Below are positions 37,401 to 49,400 of a stretch of DNA of 64,000 bases, one piece after another; the stretch's first letter is position 1, and each line of letters opens with the position of its first letter. Source of the stretch: Echinarachnius parma (lineage: Eukaryota > Echinodermata > Echinoidea > Clypeasteroida > Echinarachniidae); contig JBAMJV010004292.1 of the NCBI GenBank assembly GCA_037951105.1, positions 62,001-126,000 on the forward strand, in the 5' to 3' direction. A program made the position numbers and the translations under genes. Under the pieces are notes generated by a model, which worked only from the letters and a program-made list of their open reading frames with translations, had not been told where the DNA came from and searched no databases.

Positions 37401-40400
37401 AATTTTTGACGAATTTGGGGGAAAATTGGGATTTTCATCTAAAATCAAGAGAAATTACCGGATTTCTTCAGGTTTTCAGGTAAAAATACTTTCAAATGAT
37501 GTAATTCATCATATCCATGTTTTTTATGGCAATGAAATATATCACTAATTTGCATAAATATGCAAATTAGTATTCCCGGATTTACCCACATTGTTTTCAT
37601 TCTTATGTATTTTATTGTTTTTATTGTTTTTTTAAGTTTTTTTTTTTAGAAGAATTTATCTCTAAAGTGTATGAATTAAACTAATAACAAAGAAATTATA
37701 ACAGATTTGGAGTTTACATGGCATCGGATTTAGGAATTACATAGAAACCTGTACAAAAATTGCATTTTTTTGTGACGGTCGAGCAATTATCGACCTCTAA
37801 AATCCGTTCTACATGTCCGACCGGGGTGAATTATATATCAAAACGTGCGGGAGACTTGAGAGAAAAAAGTCATGAAGTTTGAACGTGAAATTCCAATCGG
37901 TCTAGATGCACGTCGAAAAAACGACAGGGGGGGGGCCAAAATGGCCCCCCCCCCCCCCCCCAGTGGGATTAGGGTTAAATATATCTACTGTGGGGGCATC
38001 TTGAATATGATGGGAGAGCTTGTTCCAAAGGGCTGGGGCTATTAAGGAGTAGGCACGGTCTCCATATCTAGTCTTACTACGGGATCCGTGGGAAAGCTGC
38101 AGCGTTGAGGAAGAACGAAGATGTCTGGAAGTGGATGAAGAACGAAGTGAAATAAGATCTTGAAGGTAATTAGGTGCAAGTTGATGAAATATTTTATACA
38201 CAAGCAGGATTTTGAAGCTAATGCGATGGTGGACCGGAAGCCAGTGGAGGGAACGAAGAACTGGAGTTACTGTATGTGTTCGGATTTCCTAGTAAGAATA
38301 TACAATGTGAGATTGAAGTCTCAAATATCACTTTTACCTGTTCATGACTGATTAATTTTGCTATAAGATGTATTATCCATTGACCCAAGCCAAAATATTT
38401 TAGGGACCAGTCCTGAATGGGTTAAAAAAAACCTCATGAAGTAATAACAGTTCACAGAAAGCAAGTCATACTTACGGAGGTGGCACTTTATCCCAGTGTA
38501 TCTAACGGGACAGAAGCATGCATCATTTTCACATGTTCCTCCATTAAGGCAAGGATCTTTGGTGCAGTTGACTGTGGAACATGGATAACATTTGAGGGTT
38601 AATATAGCAATTATACATAAGAATACTAATCTCTATGGACCACAGCCAAGCATTTTAGGGGATAGTCCTGGGCTCTATGAGACAAAGTTTGATGATTAAT
38701 CATACAATCGACTGTCATTTGTACGCCTCAAGAAGAATCTGCCATATTTGATAGCTCACGGCTTCATTGATTTACAACATATTTAATTAATTATACATTT
38801 AATTATCAATATTTTATGTTAAAGGGCCCTGAACAGGTTAACAAAGTTCTATGGCAATTACTTTTCTTCCCACCTCCCATACATGTAATATAATATTTAA
38901 TTCAAACATATAGGGAAACTGACCAGAAATATATTGTGATTAAAAGAAGGCAAAGAAAATGGGATTCCAACGGGATTCGAACCCGAGACCTCCAGATTGC
39001 TAGACTGGTGCTCTTCCGACTGAGCTATAGAAAACCCTAGACGGTGCTCGTCCCTGAAACCCCTTAATTCTCATTGCCTGAATGGTCAGAAGCTATTATG
39101 AACCTGACATAAACCCGAAGGATACAAATCAACTTTACACACATTAAATATCAATAGATTACTTGTGTAGTATGATGGCCATGTCAGATATGTATATTAT
39201 ATCAATTGTATATATATACAGTATGTTATTGATAAATAAATTATCATAGAAAGTTTAGAGGGTGTGGTTAAACATATTTCCATAGAGACATTGATAACTT
39301 TGTGTAAAACTTTAGACTATGTTTACATGAGTAACCAATGCAATAAATGACAGTCATTAATCTATGTATGAGGCCATGTAATATAGGGTTGCATTTTCCA
39401 AAATAAAGCTGGCACTAGGATATACAATTACAATCTTAGTTCTTTCAAAAATGTAATTTGTTTTACTGATGCATGTTGGGATTGATCCATTCAGGACCCC
39501 GGAAGCTAGGCATGCGAGTTCTGAGTCTCCGTTGATCTTGAGTTCCTCATCCACACACTGAAAATCACACACAGTGCTGTAGTCAACGGCACTTCCCACT
39601 GCACAGCTACCTTGAATCAGCTGGGTGTCATACTGAACAGGGCAGGTGATAACTATCAGGAAAATACAAGAAATAACAAAAACAAAACATAAGAAGACTG
39701 CCATGAAGCAGAAGGGTACCGTACTGAAGTGGGCAGGTGATAAGTGCCAGGAAAATAAAAGTAACAACAAAACAAAATATATGAAATCTTCCATGATTAT
39801 ATTTATTAAAAAAACAGAAGAACATTGTCATGACTATATAAAAAACAACATCAAAATATTAGAAAACTGGCATGACAATACAAGCAAGAACAAAAACAAA
39901 ACAAAAGAAAACTGGCATGACAATACATGCAACAAGAACAACAAAACATTAAGAAAACTGCCATGATAATACATGCAACAACAATAACAAAATATTAGAA
40001 AACTGCCATGACTATAGAAGCAACCATAATAAAAAAGAAACATAAGGAATCTGCAATGACTTAACAAGTAACAACAAAAACAAACTATTCAACAATCCAC
40101 CTATTCAGAACTTAAACTTTACCAATGAAAACTAATAGCTATCATTAAAGTAGAATTTCATTGAAAATAACAAAATATGAGAATAATGCATCACTAGAGA
40201 GCTAGGGGCTAACAGATTAAGATTAATACTTCTTAATTTCCCATACCAACACGATATCTTAGTACAACAACAAAACAAAACTCCATCACAAGAATCGAAA
40301 ACAAGCACTCTTTGCGCTAACAAAACGCCAACGTTTTGATGACGTCACACATTGAGTAAGTTATCATTAGCAGACGATGTCTCATTGTCAATCTACACAA

Positions 40401-43400
40401 CCATTAGTGCACTCATATTGTCTGCTAAACGTGTATTCTTGCCACGAAAGCGCATTTATTTCATTGCATTTTGTAAATAAGGTTGACCTCGACTTATACA
40501 CAATAATCTTTCTCTCAGAGACATTTACGGAAATAAACACACATTCAATGAAGTAAGTCACACACCGTCCTACTTTATCTGCTTGAAAGACCCGCCGAAG
40601 TCGGGGCACGATCTACTGGCCCATTGTTCAACAGCTGTATTATGATGCGGGTGTCGCTGAATGTGCAGTTCTGTGTGTGATACTTTAGGCGATGTGATAT
40701 ATTAAAATAACTTTATTTAGCATGCTTTACGGAAAAATTGTGTCAAAATACAACAAAGTGCTTTTAAGAGTGAGACAGAGGAGCAAATAACAAATATTCT
40801 CCTCAATAAACAAGGATGATTAAAGGGATAGTTGAGTTCTGGTAAGGAGAGTACAGTTTTAGTGAAACTGAATTTTAGTAACCAAAACCTGCATCATTAC
40901 ATTACAAACTAATAGTTATAACTAGAAAGGAACACAAAATTACAAATGACGTAGTAAAGATCATGTTATCATTCAAAAAGAGCCGTTAAAACGTAAGAGG
41001 GCGCTCTCTAAACACTCATCGGTTTCAACCATTTTGAATAAAATATTGTGCATGTGATGCTTTGTTGAAATAGTGATTAGATAGAGAAATAACCAACAAC
41101 TATTTAAATACCTATTCTGTAACTTTTTTGAAAAGAGGAAGCATTTTTTTGAATTTTTAACGGCTGGTTCAAAATTCTCTAATAAACCCGGGGCCCCGGG
41201 TTTATTACAAATTGTTATATTTATGGATATTTCAGCCGTTTCTGAACCGATTTTGATCAAACAAAGATGATTTTATTGTTTAAATATTATGCTCTTTCAA
41301 ATTTTACACTCAGTTTTTCATTACCTCACAAACCAATTAAGTAGTCTAGCGCCCTCTCTACCAAAACTCAACTTTCCCTTTAAACAGAATCATGTTAAAA
41401 GGGCACTATAAAATGTGTGTGTTATATTATATCGGACATCGTCTGCTAATGATGACCTACTCAATGTGTGACGTCACAGTATTTCAACTGGTTTCCGCGG
41501 GACTTTTGATGCCATAAGATGGCTTACGAATTACCACTATTTCATTGATGGTAACTCCTTAACGCAATGTTTTGAAACACATATTTTTAATATTCCTGTC
41601 ATTGATTATGTATGAAAAATAGAAATATGAGCTGAATCTAAATTCAAATCAGTGAAATTCTACTTTAAATGCTTGAGTGGTATAAAAAGTCTCTTTTTAG
41701 GAATGTACATTGTATAAACCAAAAAATTTGACTTTTTTGGTTTCTAAAAGGCCAGCAAATATTATTTGCGAAGAGGTATTCTGGTCTAGTGGTTAGAGCT
41801 CTGCTCTTCGCACTAATCAACCTGAGTTCGAATCTTGGCCGCGTCTATCGGATGGTGATACAGGGCGGTCCCAGACGTAAATAATCATAACTGATTGAAC
41901 ACGTCTGCAAACTCCTACCAACCAAACATCATTTGCGCATGATCAATACTTGCTAATTGAAAAATATAATAGTACACAATTAACTTAGTATTTTTAATTG
42001 TACATTTCAAACATCATCAATGTTCTTCCTCAAAAGCTCTACTTGCTATTTTGTGTGTGGGGGTATTGATCTCATGGTTACATCATCAATGTTCTTCCTC
42101 AGAAGTTCTACTTGCAATTGTGTGTGGGGGGGGATATGGATTTCATGGTTACATCATCAATGTTCTTCCTCAAAAGTTCTACTTGCTATTGTGTGTGTGG
42201 GGGTATTGATTTCATGGTTACATCATCAATGTCCTTCCTCAGAAGTTCTACTTGCAATTGTGTGTGTGGGGGTATTGATTTCATGGTTATATCATCAAAT
42301 GTCCTTCCTCAGAAGTTCTACTTGCTATTGTGTGTGTGTGTGTGGGGGGGGGGGGGGTATTGATTTCATGGTTATAAGCCACTTTGGTATATTGGTTTCC
42401 TAAATGTACATTGATTTAACATCTGTGAAAAGTCAATGCCTGCATCATTAATTTAGATAGATAGACAGATAGAAAGACATATCTATTTGGTCTTCAAACA
42501 TGCAAAATGTTACAAAGAAATGTGTCATCCATTGGTAAAAAAAAAAACAATCATAACAATTGTGCGCTTCATTACAAATATTACAATTCTACGAACATAA
42601 ACATTTTCTTATAGGCATGATCACTTGCATGCCTACATACAAAATATTATTTAAAAAAATATTTGGCTGTATCAGGTAAATGGACTGAACCAAACTTTAT
42701 ACAATATTAAATAAAGGTAATTATATTCTGTCATACTCCTTCAAATGAAGTGTAGAAAAAGCCAAGGTGGCATAAGAAATTTTAATTATTATAATATATA
42801 AATACCCCCTTATATTACTTGAACATAGCACTACCAGGTTCCTGTAAAGAATGGAATAGTAAAAAGTACTTACTCTGACACACGGGTGGAGAGGAAAGCA
42901 CGCCATCAGAGTTGCAGACAACGACATTGTCGGTTAGAAACTCATATCCAGCAGCACCGCAGTCAAATTGACACTGGGTGCCATCTGTGACATTACTTCC
43001 TGCTGGACAGTTGTCCAAAAGGTCCGAGACCGGTCCAACGTAATTCACCCTACACAACCCTGTTACAGAATGAAAGTTTAATGATGATAAAAAGTAACAG
43101 TGAATTTCTTATAAATTCAGACAAGGCCTTCAATACTGTGACACTCCTGGTATGAGTACTACATGTACTTTGTCTTTTCATACCAATGGGGCATTTCACT
43201 AACATGCTGTACACACAGTGGTTATATAACTGCAATGATAACACATCAGATGCTTATCTCACCAAATTTTTAAAAATATTTTGTAACTCAATTGAAACAT
43301 TGTCAATTATTACTATTGTCAAACCCAACAATATCGTTGATTATTCTACAGATCAGAAATACAATACTATTTTTTTTTTAATTACCGCTAGAAAATAATA

Positions 43401-46400
43401 ATGGTATATAGCACTGCATTCTGTTTTATGGCACTAAACAAGTGTTATCTATAATTTTAATTGTCAATTATTACAATTTAAAGCTACTCTCACACTTTGG
43501 CGAGTTGTAATTACGAGTTAGGGCGAGTTGAAGCGAGTGTCAACTTGCGTGCAACTCTCGGACACTTTAGAAATTTGTGGAGTGCTTTACAGGCCCGAAG
43601 TCGAGTTTATCGCGAAATTGACTTTAGACGATCTTCGTACAATTGAACTGAGTGTGCAAGGAGTTGTGATGATCTATGTACGATCTTTGTGTGAGGATCC
43701 ACAAGCTTTGCTTTGTCAAGTTTGCGCAGGTGTTGTGGCATGATCAGATAAGAGCGTGCGCTTGACTCCAAATCATGGGATCCAAGTTCGAAACCGATCA
43801 ACGCTCCGGCATTGCTGATTTTCACCCAGGAGTAATATAAAATGGGAACTGAATCGGAAGTTATCTAGCCTGTAGCACCATGATCAAAACGACCTGACTT
43901 GTACAGCGCTCTCCCCCAATTACTAATATGAGTTACGACAAGTTTATTATGACGAGTTCATTACGAGGGACTTCGAGCATAATACGAGGTACAAGTGGAA
44001 CCGAGCTGGTCGAAATTTAAAACATGTTTGAAAAGTTGTCTGAATAATTCCGCAGTTTACGCCGAGTTCTGGAGAGCTTGTCAAGTTATGCCGAGTTGAC
44101 CCGAGCTGTCCCGATTTGTTGCAAGTCTTATTGCGAGTTCTGCACAAATTGTATTTTTCAGATACATTCCCACATGAGCGAAGCTGCACTGCAAAGATTC
44201 ACTCATATGTGAACGTATCTTTTTGTCACCTGGCCTAACTCGTCCTTACAACTGGGCTAAGTGTGAGAGACACTTCAGGTCTCTACACAAAAAGATGCAT
44301 ATCCAACTATTTGATTGATTATTCTACTAACATGCATGATTTTAATAAGTTGTACAAAACTTACGAATGCAGTTTGGAACTTCCTCTGAGAAATTCCCAC
44401 TGGCCTGACATGTCACCAGAGGGGCGCCGTCAATCTGATAGCCATCCACGCAGGCGAACGAACAATTGTTCCTCCACTCAACAGAGCCTAGTGCAGGACA
44501 ACTTCCATTTAATCCAGCAACCGAATCATAGGCAGGGACATGGCAAGTTACAACTGTGATGGAATAAGAACAAATGGGTAAATATGGCAAAGTACATACA
44601 TGTACATTTAATTGACTGATAAGGAAAAAATGAATGATTTCGCTTGGATTGGCCAAGAATATATTCCACGAAGTGCCAGACAAGCTTCCTGGTTTATTCA
44701 ACAAGCCGCGTTGCACCGCGTTGAATAGACCAGTGGCGAGTCATGGGTCGAGGGCAATTATCAGGCCATGCCACATGATTCAAATCTTTCAGTATTTCCT
44801 TTATATAATAACACCTTGCTAAGATAATTACAGTGTCTAACTACACGTTTAACCCAGCAAGATAAAACGTGAATGAAATGAGCTAGATGCGTACTCCAAA
44901 ACCAAGTCTAACTTCTGGCTTCCATGCAAATGCAGAACATCCTTGAGTGTTTATATAAACACAATCCAGGCATCGCAATCAGTGTCACAATCTCACATCT
45001 TGAATTGTGCAAGCCATATTGTAAGGTCAGGTCTCTGAGATCATTTAATAGACCATTTATTCTGAATGTCATGTGACTTGAATTAAATCGATCACGTTTC
45101 GAGAGCAACCTAAAGGTGTTATACAGTGCGTCCCAGATAAAACGAATCCGAGATTTATTAATTTTTAATCATATCTCAATCAAAATTATGAATAATAAAT
45201 GACACATATTTGGAAAGCTTGGCTCCTCTTCTTTCATTTGATACCACTCATATGATACCTAATTCATGCATGAGTGAATAAAGACAATAGAGATAGATTT
45301 GAAAACATTTTTAATATCGTGACGTGGCAATCATACTTCTAAAAAGTTCATTTTCTGCTCTTTCATAGGACATCTCAATCGATAAAAATGAGCTAGGGAT
45401 GACAGAGATATCTTGGTTTTAAAAAAAAGCTTGCATTTGCATGAATTTTAAAATCATCCGTTTTTACTGTTTCTTTGACCCAACTGCCAACAAACATAAC
45501 ACCTGATCGATTTTTCGCATGGAGCCATGAATGGATTCTGAGATGGTCACACAATAGGCACGTGCTGATTAAAAACTTGCATGCTGAAACCCCTCCCCCT
45601 CCCCCTCCTCCTCCCCCCCCCCCCCCCTCATTCCCATCATTTACTAACTTTCAGCTGATTTTGATAATTCCATATCCAGTGTTTTTTTGTTAAAGGGGAA
45701 TTAAACTATGGCTTTCCGTTATTATCGTTTTGAGGGTGAACAGACATTTGATTTAATACATAACTTGGCAATTTTGGCCTCCTGGATCTGAAATCCTTAC
45801 GTGAACATACCCACATTTTACTAATTCTTACGGCGGCAAAAGATGATGGGAGCGGCCATGTTTTTGTAATTACCCGACATGCTTTGCAAACTCTGACGTA
45901 TGTGCTTAGGGCCGAACAAAAAGCTTTTCACTGATTTCAAAGCATGTACAAGTATTCAGACAATGGTTTGAATTGGTGCTATTGAAATGCATTAGTGCAT
46001 ATCATTGACCGTAGTCCGCACAGACCCAATAATGGCGGCCTCCAGTGTTCGCGTGAATAGTGGTACACCCGATAGAGTTTTCACATAATTTCTTCCAAAG
46101 CAGAAATATGAGTCGGAGTAATGTTACATATAATGAACAGGCATATTACGATGTATAAAGTAGGATAAACTCTATTCTTGAGTTGCATTGCCCTTTAACG
46201 GTCAGCCATGCATAAAATCTATTGTCATGTTTGTTTCCTGCCAGGGCAGGCAAGCAGTGCAAACGGATTCATTAAAAAAATCATGCAAATGCAAGCATCA
46301 CTTTACATCTAGATATCTCTGTCATCCCTGACTCATTTTTATCGATTCAGATGAGCAGAAAATGAAGTATGATTGTTACGTCACGATATTAAAAATGTTT

Positions 46401-49400
46401 TCAAATCTATCTCTTCGAAATTCAGGTTTCGTTGTGCAAATGACTTTTTGGTAGCCCTGCTTCATATTGTCTTTATTCACTCATGCGTAAATTATGTATC
46501 ATATGAGTGGTATCAAATGAAAGAAGAGGAGCCAAGCTTTTCAAATATGTGTCATTTATTATTCATAATTGTGATTAAGATATGATTAAAAATTAATAAA
46601 TATCGGTTTCGTTTTATCTGGGATACATTGTATAATGACGTTTATCAGACTTTGCGTTCACATTTCAAGATCATAAACAAGGGTAAAATGATGATTTTGT
46701 ACAGTCAAGGCTCTTGTTAGTAATAAACACTCATAATTACTATAAATCAACATTGCTTAATATTGCTTAATTAGGTAGATCTTTAACCCTATGTTAACTG
46801 GGGGGGGGGGTCAATTTGACCCCCCCCCTCAACTTTTCGCGCGATAATTCCGCAATGCGCGCCAATGTTGCCGCGCGACTTCATGAGTTTTTTCATTGAA
46901 GTCTTGCGCAACTTTTGAGACCAAATTTGTGACGACCGGGTACTCTGTTCTAAAGTCACGTGACCTTTTGTAAGTGAGCGTCGGACCAAAAATCGCTAAA
47001 TTTTGTGATTTGTGTACAAATCCTATGGAAATTGATTTTTTCCTCTAATAGACAATTCCTTCATTTTTTTTCATTCTAATCACTGCAATCATTTGATTTT
47101 TGGCTAAACATGGTCAATAATTTATTCCATTGAAAAAAACAATAAAAAACATGAGTAAAAGAAACAAAGAAATACATAAGATAACACGTACTAAAAGATG
47201 TGAATCCATAAGTCCAGTTTTGTATAATTTACATTGGTTGCCTGTAAATAAACGAATTCTGTTTAAGATTTTAGTCATTACGTTTAAATGCATACATGGA
47301 AATGCACCTGATTATTTTCAAGAACTTATTAGTTTGTATAAATCATCTAGGGTCCTTCGTTCAAGTTCAAAGAATCTTTTAGTTCAGTATTCTGTTAAAA
47401 CTAAGACATACGGTCAGCGGTCTTTCCAGTTTGCTGCACCTATGCTCTGGAATAAACTTCCTTACCATATTAGACAATCTGATACAGAGCAACAATTTCG
47501 AGCCAATTTAAAGGCTTTTTTGTTTGTTAATGAATTGTAAGTTTCTACTATTGTATCTTTGCTTAAATACGCTTCTATTTCTCTCTCTCTTTCATTTATG
47601 CGCACTGAGACTTAATTGTAAGATTGCGCTATATAAGAAATTACCATTATTATTATTATTATTATAAGAAATTCCAAAAACAACGAAATACATAAGAAAA
47701 TTTTGGCTATCGCAATTTTTAATTTTGAAAACATGTTAATTAAGTCATAAAGTATATTTATGCAAACAATTTGCATATTCTGAGCAATATTTAGTGATTT
47801 ACAGACAAAAAGAGGATTTTTGCATAAATTAGCGTATTTCGGTAATTAATATGCGCATAATTTGCATATTTAACGTTAGATCGTTTAAACGAAAACATGA
47901 ACACGTCGCTAATACTTCAATGTACCCTCGTGCAAAATTTCGCGTGAATCGGACAATCGGTCTTCGAGATCATTACGGAGGGGGGTCAAATTGACCCCCC
48001 CCCCCAGTAAAAACCCGGTCTGAAATAGCCCAGTTAGAATAGGGTTAAAGACTTTAGATGATTTTTAGACGATATGAAATCTTAGAAAGGAAACAAAATG
48101 TGGTAATTGGAAAAACTGCAATTCCAATCATCATATTTAGCCCCAATGAATGATTACGGAATATTTTTGCACTTTGTACAATAATTCAGTTTTGGTAAGG
48201 CATACAATGTACAGATCGTGTTCTGGCACAAAATGGATTTGGTGTAATAAATATTACAAATAATTGATTAGATCTCACAATTGACAAACTCAATTGAGTT
48301 CAAATGAAACCCACAGACAACCCTAATTATCTATTATATTAATACGGTAAGCTTCAACCCCCCGAAATGTCCCAGTCGGGCGCGCCTCCACCCGAGGTTT
48401 TGGGGACCGTCGTGATCGAAGGGTATACGATTTGCGGAGGACGTAGAGGCATTCCCGAGTCACCCCCTCCACTGGTCGCCGTCCAGATCGAAGAAAAGGG
48501 AGGGTGCACAGTACCAGTTCCCCGTTTAAGCCACCGAGCATTGACTAACGATTTACCGCCACAACTTTGTTCGACGAATATAAAACGGAGTTGATAAAGC
48601 AAGATATATATTGAGAAACATATTTAAAGTTTACAGGTTGCAAATTAAAATTATCCAGTTTTAGATAAATATAAATATTATTATCACGCAAATGGTCGAT
48701 ATGATCCGTAAGTCTAAAATTGACAACGCACTGAATGTAATAATAGCTAAGTTCAATAGTTTCGTCATCATTGTTTTGCGTGTGTTATTCGCGAGCCCAC
48801 GTGTTTTGTATACAGATGAGCGGGCGAGCTATACCCATAGGCGGGTTATGTACACAGTGCAAAGTGCATTGAAGTGAATAGAGCGGGATGGACAATGGTG
48901 GAGCAGGGTAATTTCTTTCGTCTTATACCTCCTTGGTTTCACCACATCGAGTGCCTTTCATCAATAGTTATCAGGGATGCGGTTATGCTTAGGCCTATAT
49001 TCACCGAAAATCGTTCAGATCGGGAGGAAAATATTTCCCCGCCTTTCTACAACATTCACAAGGTAAACTAGATGGATCTTCGACTGCGCGCAGTCGAAAA
49101 TGATGCCTCCGCCATTACGCAATTTATTTATATCAAGCCCAAATCAACATATACACTGAATTAATTCTGTACACTGAATTAATTCTGTTAACTCAATTTT
49201 GATGGTACTCTATCTTTTAGATCTTGACGTATCACAATTATGAGCTATCAGTGACCTTGACCTTTGCCCTCATGACCCCAAAATCTAATGACTACAATTG
49301 TTCCCTAAGATACATTCAGGTATCAATTTGGATTGAAATCTGATATTCAGTTCTTGAGATTTCCAATCTCAAGCTACTTTTACATATAATGAGCCCTGTG

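Noticed and set aside
38961..39037. Functional tRNA-Ala gene
   Set aside because: Stem mismatches, related fragment at 29206 and no clear terminator make a SINE or pseudogene more likely; kept only as tRNA-like.
42020..42403. 127-residue frame with repeating MFFLKSSTC-like units
   Set aside because: It is only the translation of the 70 bp minisatellite, and other frames are equally open.
48355..48602. Conserved GC-rich island as an exon
   Set aside because: Conservation with 55690-55925 follows from the recent block duplication; frames differ between copies and no domain is visible.
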